Shown: positions 9,801-22,470 of the stretch, piece by piece | How the letters are laid out: each line of letters starts with the position of its first letter | How positions within the stretch are numbered: the stretch's first letter is position 1 | Source: Corydoras sp. C115 | Lineage: Eukaryota; Chordata; Actinopteri; Siluriformes; Callichthyidae | NCBI GenBank assembly: GCA_019802505.1 | Contig: JAFMOC010000002.1 | Location: 7,127,001 to 7,191,000 of the forward strand | Length of the DNA: 64,000 nt | Direction: 5' to 3' | Notes under the pieces: model-generated | The model's database searches: none | What the model was told of the DNA's origin: nothing | What the model saw: the letters and a program-made list of their open reading frames with translations, nothing else | Program-made: the position numbers and the translations under genes

Positions 9801-12800
9801 TAAAAGAGTGTTTATACAGTTCTAGTACAGTAAATCTACTTAAACGGAGTTAAAAGAGTGTTTATACAGTTCTAGTACAGTAAATCTACTTAAACGGAGT
9901 TAAAAGAGTGTTTATGTAGTTCTAGTACAGTAAATCTACTTTAACGGAGTTAAAAGAGTGTTTATATAGTTCTAGTACAGTAAATCTACTTTAACGGAGT
10001 TAAAAGAGTGTTTATACAGTTCTAGTACAGTAAATCTACTTAAACGGAGTTAAAAGAGTGTTTATATAGTTCTAGTACAGTAAATCTACTTAAACGGAGT
10101 TAAAAGAGTGTTTATACAGTTCTAGTACAGTAAATCTACTTAAACGGAGTTAAAAGAGTGTTTATATAGTTCTAGTACAGTAAATCTACTTTAACGGAGT
10201 TAAACGAGTGTTTATACAGTTCTAGTGTTTATACAGTTCTAGTACAGTAAATCTACTTTAACGGAGTTAAAAGAGTGTTTATACAGTTCTAGTACAGTAA
10301 ATCTACTTTAACGGAGTTAAAAGAGTGTTTATACAGTTCTAGTACAGTAAATCTACTTTAACGGAGTTAAAAGAGTGTTTATACAGTTCTAGTACAGTAA
10401 ATCTACTTAAACGGAGTTAAAAGAGTGTTTATATAGTTCTAGTACAGTAAATCTACTTTAACGGAGTTAAAAGAGTGTTTATATAGTTCTAGTACAGTAA
10501 ATCTACTTTAACGGAGTTAAAAGAGTGTTTATATAGTTCTAGTACAGTAAATCTACTTTAACGGAGTTAAAAGAGTGTTTATATAGTTCTAGTACAGTAA
10601 ATCTACCTTAACGGAGTTAAAAGAGTGTTTATACAGTTCTAGTACAGTAAATCTACTTTAACGGAGTTAAAAGAGTGTTTATGTAGTTCTAGTACAGTCA
10701 ATCTACTTTAACGGAGTTAAAAGAGTGTTTATGTAGTTCTAGTACAGTCAATCTACTTTAACGGAGTTAAAAGAGTGTTTATGTAGTTCTAGTACAGTCA
10801 ATCTACTTTAACGGAGTTAAAAGAGTGTTTATATAGTTCTAGTACAGTAAATCTACTTTCACGGAGTTAAAAGAGTGTTTATATAGTTCTAGTACAGTAA
10901 ATCTACTTTAACGGAGTTAAAAGAGTGTTTATATAGTTCTAGTACAGTAAATCTACTTTAACGGAGTTAAAAGAGTGTTTATATAGTTCTAGTACAGTAA
11001 ATCTACTTTCACGGAGTTAAAAGAGTGTTTATATAGTTCTAGTACAGTAAATCTACTTAAACGGAGTTAAAAGAGTGTTTATACAGTTCTAGTACAGTAA
11101 ATCTACTTAAACGGAGTTAAAAGAGTGTTTATACAGTTCTAGTACAGTAAATCTACTTAAACGGAGTTAAAAGAGTGTTTATATAGTTCTAGTACAGTAA
11201 ATCTACTTTAACGGAGTTAAACGAGTGTTTTTATAGTACAGTTCTAGTACAGTAAATCAGTACTTTAACGGAGTTAAAAGAGTGTTTATACAGTTCTAGT
11301 ACAGTAAAGTACTAAATCCTTAACGGAGTTAAAAGAGTGTTTATATAGTTCTAGTACAGTAAAATAGTACAGTAAATCTACTTTAACGGAGTTAAAAGAG
11401 TGTTTATATAGTTCTAGTACAGTAAATCTACTTTAACGGAGTTAAAAGATTGTTTATATAGTTCTAGTACAGTAAATCTACTTTAACGGAGTTAAAAGAG
11501 TGTTTATATAGTTCTAGTACAGTAAATCTACCTTAACGGAGTTAAAAGAGTGTTTATATAGTTCTAGTACAGTAAATGTACTTAAACGGAGTTAAAAGAG
11601 TGTTTATACAGTTCTAGTACAGTAAATCTACTTTAACGGAGTTAAAAGAGTGTTTATATAGTTCTAGTACAGTAAATCTACTTTAACGGAGTTAAAAGAG
11701 TGTTTATATAGTTCTAGTACAGTAAATCTACCTTAGCGGAGTTAAAAGAGTGTTTATATAGTTCTAGTACAGTAAATCTACCTTAGCGGAGTTAAAAGAG
11801 TGTTTATATAGTTCTAGTACAGTAAATCTACCTTAACGGAGTTAAAAGAGTGTTTATATAGTTCTAGTACAGTAAATCTACCTTAACGGAGTTAAAAGAG
11901 TGTTAATACAGTTCTAGTACAGTAAATCTACTTTAACGGAGTTAAAAGAGTGTTAATACAGTTCTAGTACAGTAAATCTACTTTAACGGAGTTAAAAGAG
12001 TGTTTATACAGTTCTAGTACAGTAAATCTACTTTAACGGAGTTAAAAGAGTGTTTATACAGTTCTAGTACAGTCAATCTACTTTAACGGAGTTAAAAGAG
12101 TGTTTATATAGTTCTAGTACAGTCAATCTACTTTAACGGAGTTAAAAGACAGTTCTAGTACAGTCAATCTACTTTAACGGAGTTAAAAGAGTGTTTATGT
12201 AGTTCTAGTACAGTCAATCTACTTTAACGGAGTTAAAAGAGTGTTTATGTAGTTCTAGTACAGTAAATCTACTTAAACGGAGTTAAAAGGGTGTTTATGT
12301 AGTTCTAGTACAGTAAATCTACTTAAACGGAGTTAAAAGGGTGTTTATACAGTTCTAGTACAGTAAATCTACTTTAACGGAGTTAAAAGAGTGTTTATAT
12401 AGTTCTAGTACAGTAAATCTACAGTAAATCTACTTTAGTACAGTAAATCTACTTTAACGGAGTTAAAAGAGTGTTTATATAGTTCTAGTACAGTAAATCT
12501 ACTTTAACGGAGTTAAAAGAGTGTTTATATAGTTCTAGTACAGTAAATCTACTTTAACGGAGTTAAAAGAGTGTTTTATATAGTTCTAGTACAGTAAATC
12601 TACTTTAACGGAGTTAAAAGAGTGTTTATATAGTTCTAGTACAGTAAATCTACTTTAACGGAGTTTAAAAGAGTGTTTATATATAGTACAGTAAATCTAC
12701 TTTAACGGAGTTAAAAGAGTGTTTATATAGTAGTTCTAGTACAGTAAATCTACTTAACGGAGTTAAAAGAGTGTTTATATAGTTCTAGTACAGTAAATCT

Positions 12801-13917
12801 ACTTAACGGAGTTAAAAGAGTGTTTATATAGTTCTAGTACAGTAAATCTACTTTAACGGAGTTAAAAGAGTGTTTATACAGTTCTAGTACAGTAAATCTA
12901 CTTTAACGGAGTTAAAAGAGTGTTTATACAGTTCTAGTACAGTAAATCTACTTTAACGGAGTTAAAAGAGTGTTTATATAGTTCTAGTACAGTAAATCTA
13001 CTTTAACGGAGTTAAAAGAGTGTTTATATAGTTCTAGTACAGTAAATCTACTTTAACGGAGTTAAAAGAGTGTTTATATAGTTCTAGTACAGTAAATCTA
13101 CTTTAACGGAGTTAAAAGAGTGTTTATACAGTTCTATATACTAGTACAGTAAATCTACTTTAACGGAGTTAAAAGAGTGTTTATATAGTTCTAGTACAGT
13201 AAATCTACTTTAACGGAGTTAAAAGAGTGTTTATATAGTTCTAGTACAGTAAATCTACTTTAACGGAGTTAAAAGAGTGTTTTTATATAGTTCTAGTACA
13301 GTAAATCTACTTTAACGGAGTTAAAAGAGTGTTTATATAGTTCTAGTACAGTAAATCTACTTTAACGGAGTTAAAAGAGTGTTTATATAGTTCTAGTACA
13401 GTAAATCTACTTTAACGGAGTTAAAAGAGTGTTTATATAGTTCTAGTACAGTAAATCTACTTTAACGGAGTAAAAAAAGAGTGTTTATATAGTTGTAGTA
13501 CAGTAAATCTACTTTAACGGAGTTAAAAGAGTGTTTATATAGTTCTAGTACAGTAAATCTACTTTAACGGAGTTAAAAGAGTGTTTATATAGTTCTAGTA
13601 CAGTAAATCTACTTTAACGGAGTTAAAAGAGTGTTTATATAGTTCTAGTACAGTAAATCTACTTTAACGGAGTTAAAAGAGTGTTTATATAGTTCTAGTA
13701 CAGTAAATCTACTTTAACGGAGTTAAAAGAGTGTTTATATAGTTCTAGTACAGTAAATCTACTTTAACGGAGTTAAAAGAGTGTTTATATAGTTGTAGTA
13801 CAGTAAATCTACTTTAACGGAGTTAAAAGAGTGTTTATATAGTTGTAGTACAGTAAATCTACTTTAACGGAGTTAAAAGAGTGTTTATATAGTTCTAGTA
13901 CAGTAAATCTACTTTAG
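6845..13917. repeat. 7.07-kb minisatellite array, 50-bp unit, about 140 copies
   Basis: The unit is ACGGAGTTAAAAGAGTGTTT, then ATATAGTTCTAGTACAGTAA, then ATCTACTTTA. Copies are highly alike and vary at a few fixed places: TTTATATAG, TTTATACAG or TTTATGTAG; CTTTAACGG, CTTAAACGG, CCTTAACGG or CTTTCACGG; AGTAAATC or AGTCAATC. Each unit normally holds the near-palindrome TTTAACGGAGTTAAA and one CpG. Indel-bearing units occur near 7130, 7850, 8010, 8700, 10215, 11235-11365, 12150, 12420 and 13130. The unit length is not a multiple of three and contains TAG and TAA words, so it is non-coding. The array ends in mid-unit where the gatad2b promoter region begins. Confidence 0.97.
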
Positions 13918-14165
13918 CTTTTCGCGACCTTTACGTCCAGCAGCCACAACAAGTCCATTCACACATCTCGCCGTGACCGTGGCCGTGGCCCCGCCCCCTT
14001 CCCTCCGCGCCGACACGACAACAAACCGTAAAGCGAGAAACGTCACCGACACTGACGCCGACCAATCAGCGTTCTCGGGGAAGCGCCGAGCGCAAACCGA
14101 AGCGCGTCAGGCTCCAATCAGCGGCTTTGTGTTGTTCGCCGGTGCCGGGATCAGTCGCCAGAGGT
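13918..14165 (+). promoter_or_regulatory. gatad2b: gatad2b CpG-island promoter
   Basis: GC- and CpG-rich sequence in an otherwise AT-rich region. It has a GC box (CCCCGCCCCC, 13989-13998), an ACGTCA half-CRE (about 14040) and two CCAAT boxes in the ACCAATCAGCG/TCCAATCAGCG context preferred by NF-Y (14062-14066 and 14114-14118). There is no TATA box. The transcription start probably lies around 14150-14200, just before the donor at 14235. The CpG-rich zone continues to about 14640. Confidence 0.7.
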
Positions 14166-14234
14166 AACGGAGCGTCTCAGCATCCCTGAAGCAGACCGGA
14201 GCGCGAGGGAACCTGCGGGGTGAAGGCGAACAAG
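14166..14234 (+). other. gatad2b: probable non-coding exon 1 of gatad2b (5'UTR)
   Basis: GC-rich sequence ending GCGAACAAG before the strong donor GTGAGACC at 14235. The matching acceptor is TTTCTTTCTCAG at 28273-28284, directly before the start codon exon. The 5' edge is a guess. Other first exons cannot be excluded. Confidence 0.5.
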
Positions 14235-17149
14235 GTGAGACCGAGGATGCAGACGCGGCCCGCACAGACTCCGGCGCGCACTGCCGGCTGCTGTCCGCAC
14301 GCGTCCATGCTTTGAGCGACGCGGGGAAAGCCGTGTAACCGTCCCCGAACCCCCACGCTCGCCCCGAACTGCGCTTCCCCACGCCAAAATTGTCCCGGCT
14401 ACTAAATCTCGTATCGAACCGCAAAAGTAAACATGTGATGATCACCGATTTCGAGGTGATGCGCCTTTATGTGGGGTTGAGACTTTTAACAAGAAAATCT
14501 CCTCGGCGATTAGTTTTCGCACGGTGGGTTGATCGCATTGTGTCTTTCGGCGAGTCTCTCGGGATTCCAATTGAATTGGCGATAAAAACGATTGTTTACC
14601 TGGCGCGAGATAGTGTACACGATCCGATTAAAGTCGAATAACGATTTACTGTTCGGGTTCACGATCCGAAGCTTTGCTTGTCGCTGTGAGTTGTGGATGG
14701 CGGAACCTCCAGCTGTGGGATAAAATAAAGAAATCCTGCCATCAGCCATTTGCGTGAGTGGAGACATGTTCGCCCTCAACTTGTTTCGAGAGCATGCAAA
14801 TGGCTACCTTGTAATGTCCTATTTATCACTGTGTGGCGGGGACGTGCTGGAGCTGCCGATTGTCCAGGAATCACAACCTAGAGCCTAAAACAGCAGCACG
14901 GAACACAGTGAAACGCTTATTGACATCTCTAGGCTGATTTTGACTTTCCTTTACGCTCATTTTCCTTCATTTTTGTCTTCTATCGCCTCATTGTGACAGT
15001 CGTCAACGTGCTACAATTAGATATGAAGCTGAAGGTCAGCACGAGTCTGATGCCACTGAAAGGAGTTGGGTTTGCTGTTAGTCTTTCAGGAGTCAAACCT
15101 CGATCCTACAACAGCACTTTGTCGTTTTTCGGTCTCTTTAACGGAGACTCTTGACTGTCTGACTGAGAACTGCGCTAAAACATGTTCTCTGGGCTGCTGA
15201 TTTGTCCAAAATGATCAAAATCCAGTGTGTGTAGTTGTAATATTATGCAGGTCACCTGTAGTAAAGATATGCACTAGGTGTGGACACCCCTTTTTTTGTA
15301 GGTATTTTGTGCCTTGTTCATTAGTTTCATTAAGAGGTGTTATTAATAATATTAGAGATTTTTGGTGGAAACAGTTTGGGATTGACACAGCACAAATTCC
15401 ACTGGCATGTTCACAATGCAATTGTTGGTCCTGCTGAATGATTTTTAGGATGAAATAAAACTCGAGTCCAAAAGTCAGGCTATTTTATCTCACATTTTTG
15501 CTTTTTTATATATTATACTTCTGTGATCATCAGTTATTATTAGGCATAAAGCAACTAAACACCCTGGACATTTTCAGTCACTCGCAGAACAGACATAACG
15601 ATATTCACATTCACATTTACGACCAATTTAATGCTCCTTTTCATCTGAAAAGAAATCAGGTAACTCATGAGAGACAATGGTCTTTGACACAAAATGCAAC
15701 AAAAACTTTCTCTCGTAAGTGTAGAGTCTGTTTGAGATAAAGAGGACAGCTCAGGGTTTGGGAATGGGATGTGAATCAGGGTCAAATCGGTGTTCACTTT
15801 CTTTTAGTCTAGTAGACTTGTCACCATGTTTTGGATTTAGTCTAGTTGTGTTAATAAAGTTGAATATGTTATATTGGTTAGCTTTTCACATGCTTATTTT
15901 GTAAAGGTCTAATTTTGAATCTGTATTTTATAGAGAATAAAACCCCATTGTTATATGACACCATGGTTAGTCTCTGGAGAACATTTTAATAAAATTGTCA
16001 TAAAGTAATACATTAACACCCTCAGAACAAGTGTCAATTCCACTTCCACATGTTTATGCTGCTGGACACCTGAGAGGACTCATTCCTACTGCAAATGTGT
16101 TTGCTTCTTTCTCACAGACCAGTGAGTATGCACCTTAATGCAAATCTATTCTTTCACACAGGTTAGCCAGCCACTCTCAAGCACATGTTATAGAGGTGCT
16201 ATAGAGATGGCTTTTTTTCAGTCTGATGCAGTCAGAGACAGGACCATCCGTTATCGCATCAGCATGAGGCAGCTTGAAGTACTGTGAGAAAGCCATCATA
16301 CATGTGAGGGTATTGAGTACTCAGCCCTGGCTTATTACAATCATCTTAAATATACCTATTGCTGAATCAATAATTACTTTGTAGTTACAGCAGTGACCAC
16401 AGGGCAGTTATTGACATCCATGTACCCTAAAATGTCCTAAAACGTTTGCATGGTAATCTTACTAACATCAGAGATCCATAGATTTTTCTTTGTATATTTA
16501 TCATTTATTTGTATGAAGACACACTGTACTAATTAGTTGTGTTTTTGCACTATTTTTTATCATCTGGATGAAAAGATGATAGACTGGAGTCTTTTTGTGG
16601 AAGCATTTAATATTGTTTGCATTTTTGGTCTACACAATGATTCTTACTGTAGTTTTTGAACAGTGAAACAGATGAGTCTTTCTCTGAATAATCACATAAA
16701 TGTAGATGCTATAGAATTTTTAATCTGGAATGTGATTTATGGAAATTCAAATGTGTGAGTTTTCAGGATTTACAATGTTGGTTAATGACTTGGTGAACAC
16801 CTTTCTATATATATTTTTTATAAACTTTAAATAAAACCTCAATGTTTAACATGGATTCATCATGCTAAATAGACAAAGTATTTGGTGTGCTCATCTTTAC
16901 AGAATTCAAGAGTTTCATTCTGTCTCATTGCTACACATATATAGTCGAGCACATTGTACAATTTTCAACTTTGTGGAAACAGTTTGGGGACTCTTTTTGG
17001 TTCCAGCATGGTAACTGTGTTTGAGGCATAGATTAAGATTAGTATGGAGGCACTTGACTGCTTTACACAGACTTTAACCCCATTAACATCTTTAGTATAA
17101 ACTAGAACGGCATCATCGTCATTCTCTGAACTTACAAAAACATGTAGCT

Positions 17150-17372
17150 GTGATAGCTTGATAGTTAGGGCATTGAGTTATCAATCTGAATGTTGTGGCT
17201 TCAAATACCAGGTCTGAGGTAACCAATATGTGTCCTTAAACAAGTTCCTTAACACTCATTGCTCCTGGGGTGCTCTATGGCCAACCATGTGTTATGACCT
17301 CAACCATCAAGTCGAGATAGTTGTAAGTTGCTTTAGATAAAAGTGGCTGCTAAACTGTAAATGCTCTTTTGG
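17150..17372 (+). mobile_element. SINE family C (tRNA-like), diverged
   Basis: Reads GTTAGGGCATTGAGTTATCA, a box B-like GGCTTCAAATACCAGGTCTG, then CCTTAAACAAGTTCCTTAAC and ends AGATAAAAGTGGCTGCTAAA. It is the same family as the clearer minus-strand copy at 58673-58881. Confidence 0.7.
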
Positions 17373-18059
17373 ACAAATGGATACAAATTCCAATGAACAC
17401 TCAAATGTTTTGTACAAAGTCTTTTCAGATGTGTGGAAGTTGTTATAGCTATGCGTATTTGATTTGAATGACCTGAATTTGCTACAAAGAGACTAATAGT
17501 GACTGGTTTACAGTTTCCACCTGTGCTTTATAGTGCGTGAAGGTTTTTAATGCTCTGATAAATGTGTGGTTGTTGGATGACCACAGACCCGGTGTATGTA
17601 CACTGAGCAGAGTCGATCCTATTCTGAAGTTAGAAAATTGAAGTGGAACGCTATCAAAACACTTACTACCTCAAACTAATCATGTACAGCAGTTTCAATG
17701 CTTCAACTGAATACCGACTCTTCATGAGTTGATAATCTGATCTGCTCTATAATTTCTAGGTTTGAGTTCAAGTCAGACAAAGTGTTGAAATGTGTATAAG
17801 CTATTGGCTCCCATGAGGTTTAGCTACAAACCGGCTTTTCATAGGTCACTTCCATTTTTTATTTGAATTGTATGCAACCAATGTAATGACGTAGTTGTGG
17901 GTGCTTTTGTGAGTGTTTGCAGGCCTTTGTCTGTGTCTTAGACATTCTGACCACTAATGGCTGTGTTGAAGCATAATTCCATGTTCTGAGGTTAGGAACT
18001 GGACTGAACTGGAAAGTAGGTATGAAAAAAGCAAAGTCTAGTAAGTAGTGACATCAGGG

Positions 18060-18475
18060 ATCTCTATGTCTCTGTATGTTTACCTCTCTCTTTCTTGCTC
18101 ATTCTCTGTAGTTCTACCAGAACCCTTTATTTCTCTTTGTTCACACATGATCCCTCTGTCTCTAATTTCTTGTTTTTTGATCATGCATAAATGATAGTTA
18201 TTTTTCTTTAGTCCCTTACTTTCTCTTCTCACCTATTCTCTTTATTCCACTCCTTCTTTCTGTCTCTAATCTTTTCTTATTTCTGCCTAATGCTCACTCT
18301 TTTACTTTTCTTTTTTTCTTTTGCATTTTTCACTTATACACTTTCGCTTTTTCTGTCTTGCTCTTTTCAGTTTTTTCTTCGTAGTTCTCTCTCTTTCCTT
18401 ACCTCTCTCTACTCATTCTTTCTCTGTCTCTCTTTTTCATTCTTTCTCTCCTGTGCTCTCTGCTCGCCTTACCCG
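18060..18475. repeat. pyrimidine-rich tract
   Basis: About 400 bp dominated by CTCTCT/TTTCTT words on the plus strand. The ORF at 18290-18481 (Ser/Leu/Phe-rich) is a by-product of this composition. Confidence 0.8.
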
Positions 18476-19086
18476 AGTTGATGGAATGTGCCCTGTTTAA
18501 TTGTTGCTTATACAGGACACATACCATTGTTTCGCTCAGTCTTAAGTGTAAGCTTACATGTGATCATATGACCCTTTCTGTACCCTCCTCTCCAGGGTTT
18601 GTGATCAGTGCTAATCCCTCACGCTGTCTTGCACGTGTAATGAGAAACAGGAGGCCAATTTTGGAGCCCAGGACAACAGTGGCCTGTCTGGTGCACCACT
18701 ATGGATCAGAACAGTGCAGCTTCCCAAATCTGTTCCACAAACACAACACCTGGTCTAGTTTTCTCGTGGCCAATATTTCTTTTTGGGTCACTTTTATCCA
18801 GCAAATGTATGTAGTAACAAAGAGCTCAGCATCTTCCAAGGGCATCTGAGGCCTCTACAGCTTGCACATTTCTTTCCAAAGCTTCTCTTTGTTTCAGGGC
18901 ATTCTCATCATTCAGTTTAACCCTATCCTACCCAGACTTTGTTCTTTTCTCTCTTTGTTTCTCTCTCTTTCTCTCTAACCCTCTGCCTGTCTTTGTCTAA
19001 GGCCAGTCCTGCGTCCCTCCATGTTTGCCTTGGGCTACTGCAGAAATTAAATTGATTAGTGGTACTGTCTAAAAATAGACGTAGCG

Positions 19087-19100
19087 GTTGCCATGGCAAC
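19087..19100. promoter_or_regulatory. perfect palindromic X-box (RFX-type site)
   Basis: GTTGCCATGGCAAC is an exact palindromic match to the RFX consensus (GTNRCC, 0-3 spacer, RGYAAC). It lies in gatad2b intron 1, about 4.9 kb downstream of exon 1. Whether it is used is unknown. Confidence 0.55.
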
Positions 19101-19516
19101 CCCCCTGAGCCTGGAGTTGTTGCCTTGTTTGATGAAGACCTGTGCTTAAGTGTTGTAATACTGAGGAGGCGCTCAGGCTCTGACGAGCAGATAGCTCACT
19201 TGATATTGCCCATTGCTGTTATCCTGCTTTGCATAGCCACTCCCTTTGCCTCACAGCTCGTCCCCACAATTGGTCATCAGCATCGGTCCTTTTTCCTTGA
19301 AAACTGTTTTCTGTCCTGGTTTGGAGTCTTTCTGTGGTGTGTGCTGCCCCAAGGTGAGTTCCTCTACAGAGGGAAAAAAAACTCAGATGTAGGCAACAGC
19401 GGGGGGAATAAGTAGAGACAAGGACAGATCTATTCCTCCAGCTTGAAGAGGACAGGTTTTGGAATCCACTCTCCACAAATTAGCAGCATGCCCATTCTCT
19501 TGGCTGTCAACACACT

Positions 19517-19537
19517 GGTGTGTGTATGTGTGTATGT

Positions 19538-19573
<36 letters not shown>
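19517..19573. repeat. (GT)n microsatellite
   Basis: TG repeats with a few TATG interruptions, in gatad2b intron 1. Confidence 0.95.
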
Positions 19574-19576
<3 letters not shown>

Positions 19577-21324
19577 AGTAGCTGAATGGCATTAAGGATG
19601 TAGTGCCGTCAATTGAAGACTCATGCACTCATGCCAGATCTCTATTACAGCTTGGCAATTTGATGATCGGTTCTTGAGTTCAGTTACTGGCTCTCTTATT
19701 CTTTAAAATCTAGGCTCTGTTCATGCGCATGTTGAACGCTATGATTGGATTACACTGACCTTTCCACTTTCCTGACCTCCCAACCTCCCTGTTATTTTTT
19801 GCAGTATTAGATTTGGCTGTGCATTTGAAATAAATTTTGAAGTGACTTGCTTATGTTGGAAGCAGCAGACCAAAACAATATTCAACATGCTTTAGTACAT
19901 TTATGCATAAAAGTAAACTGCCACAATCGCTGCATCATCCATCATTTTGCATTTTCTTCGTCTTCTTAAAGTGTGTAATTTAAAGTTAAAGATGCATAAA
20001 TGTTAGAGATTCATATATGAACTGGCTGATTTTAGGAGTGTATTGGTGGGTGTCAGCCTCGTATGATAATCTAAATGAGCAGACATCCTTTAGACAAGAT
20101 TCACATCGGTCAATCAATGTGCTTCAATACTTCTTAAATAATTTTATAGTTTAAAATAACATATTATTTAAGATCTAAGCATTTAAGGTAATTACAACAT
20201 AATAATTTTTAGCTAAACTTGTACTTACACTTCTTCTAAATAAGTTTTACTGCTAACAGCAAGTTTGATAAAACTTTGCAATTCTTTGTTGTTTTTATTT
20301 TAATACCAGTGTTTTATTGATCTTATTGTTTAAGTGACATGGTATGTTTTGTTAGTTGAATATTTTGGCCTGTGCATCAGTGTTTTGCCCTACCTGGCAT
20401 CATAACCTCAAATCTGTGCATTATTGATTGAAAGTGTTCTGATTGATGGGAGCTGTGGATTTGCCTTCTTCCCCTACAGGACAGTGCAGCTGCTCACAAC
20501 CATGTCATTACCATATTTACCATGCTGAAACCCAAGAGTTTAAAATCAAAACAACATCACAAATCTTTTCAATATCCCTAGAAATTAGTACTCGACCAAT
20601 GTTTTTCGTTTCCTGCTGAAACTGAACCATTATTATCAGTTGAAAATTGCTGTGAAAAGTGATAAATGCTTCCAGATTGTGCACTGATTCCATCTGTCTG
20701 GGTGCGTTTTTACCCTGTCTTAAAGTGATATCAATGTCTGAATGTGCTATTTAGCACAATTGTTGTTTTCTGCACTTTTGAATGAAATTTGGACATTGTC
20801 GTGTTGAACGAGTGCCCAGACGTGTAATTTACTTAATTAACATGTAATAGCATAATATCCTCAGACATTATATGGTCTGTATTGTTGTCCCTTGGACTAC
20901 ATAAACATCCCCATTAAAGCCAATGCAGGAGCTTATTTATTTACCTATCAAAGCCAATGTGGTACCTTAGTCATTTGCCCCTTCTGTTTTTTGGAAAAAC
21001 ACATTTGTCTGAATTATGGCTCTCACTATACAATGAAGTTCCTCCTGGTGCTCAGGGAAAACAGTCAAGTTCTTATCACAGTGCTGTCTCACAGATCCAG
21101 ATGTCTGAATCTTTCAGTGTGAACTTTGTTAATTGCATCCTTAGGGTCTTGGACAGAGGAGAGCATGTCACTGAAGCGGTCCTGTGTCTTAGATGCATCA
21201 CCTGTTTTTCCTCATTGGGATGTGGGCACTGGTATGCTGGTGCTGCATTGTAAATGTAATATTTTTTTTTCATTTAGTGTTTATTAGTTCAAAACATTTG
21301 CTTTATTTTACTCAGGACAGTTGT

Positions 21325-21600
21325 AGGCTTTTAGTTAAGGAACCAGCTTTGTGACCTGAAGGTCCCTGGTATGATTTCTGCTCCCACCAAGCACTATGGC
21401 TGAAGTGCCCTTGGGTAAAGCACCTAACCCCACTTGCCCTCAGGCGCCATATCAAAGACTGCCCATGGGCATATATGTTCACTTCACAAAGTGTGTGTAT
21501 ATGTGTGTTTTTCAGTCGACGGGTATGTTGAATGTGGAGGACAAATTTCTGTGTGTAAGCACAGTAGGCAAATTGGATCACTTTATCATTTTCATTTAAT
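21325..21600 (+). mobile_element. SINE family B copy
   Basis: Shares long stretches with the inverted copy at 26385-26640: CACCAAGCACTATGGCTGA, CTTGGGTAAAGCACCTA, TGAATGTGGAGGACAAATTT and GCACAGTAGGCAAATTGGAT. Length about 275 bp; no ORF. The type is that of a teleost SINE with a conserved 3' domain. Confidence 0.75.
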
Positions 21601-21873
21601 TTGTACATTGGTGATCTTCGCCAAGGAAGGTACCTGCACACACTGCATACACTTATAATCAAACTCATTTATACTTTTTTTGTATTTTTAAGGGTACAAT
21701 ACTGGTGTACACAAAAAACACAAAAACAGTGACCACTGACCAGCTGTCAAGTGACAAGTACTAGAGTAAAATGCTTAATTAATTAAAAATATTGCAATTA
21801 TTATACATTTTTTAATTTATTAATTTTCCATGTCAATCCCCTCCACTATTATTTGCTATAGATAAATAAAACG

Positions 21874-22016
21874 CAGCGATGGATTGGCGCCCTGTCCTGG
21901 GTGTGTCTGCCCAGCTCCCGAAACGTTCTCCCCTGAATGGGCATGGGGAACCCCACCGCGACCCTACTAGAGGATAAAGCGGGAGATAATGAATGAATGA
22001 ATGAATAAATAAAACG
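21874..22016 (+). mobile_element. SINE family A, 5'-truncated
   Basis: Only the 3' half is present: CAGCGATGGATTGGCGCCCT to the (ATGA)n tail. It is flanked by the target duplication ATAAATAAAACG (21862-21873 and 22005-22016). Truncation with intact duplications is typical of target-primed reverse transcription. Confidence 0.9.
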
Positions 22017-22435
22017 GATTTAATGAAATTCAGGTTCATCTAACACCTTAAAAGCTTTTTTGACAGCTAAGAATAATTGTGGTGGATTGTGACTTTTGGG
22101 GTAGATTGTGGTTGCCAGACCCTGGGCAACAAGACCTTACACTGTGCAAGGTTTGGAAAACACTGACTATTGTGGATTATGCAAAACAGCATAATAGTTG
22201 CAAGAATAACCTAGGTGTGTTATATTAACATATTTTAGGACCGCTCGGTACAATGGCTGTTCCTCACCAGAGTGGTGTATTAGCTTTTACATAATAAACT
22301 TTAATAAATTAAAAAAAATAAATGTAGCCACTACATGTATACCCAATAAAATTCAACAAAGTCTATGTTATCTGTAAGGCAGCGACAATTCCATTCCATT
22401 GCTGTTGGCTATTTGCAAACACTGCTGGATGAGGT

Positions 22436-22470
22436 GCGTGTGTGTGTGTGTGTGTGTGTGTGTTTGTGTG
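22436..22470. repeat. (GT)n microsatellite
   Basis: TG repeat in gatad2b intron 1. Confidence 0.9.

Noticed and set aside
6845..13917. CRISPR-like repeat array
   Set aside because: Repeats are directly adjacent with no unique spacers, the unit is one 50-bp sequence, and the genome is vertebrate. It is a minisatellite.
14390..14641. 83-residue ORF after the gatad2b CpG island
   Set aside because: No family match, no splice context and opposite-strand ORFs overlap it. Probably intron 1 sequence with few stops because of GC content.
18290..18849. ORFs at 18290-18481 and 18478-18849
   Set aside because: The first is the pyrimidine-rich tract. The second has no domain and no matching splice sites in the gatad2b intron.
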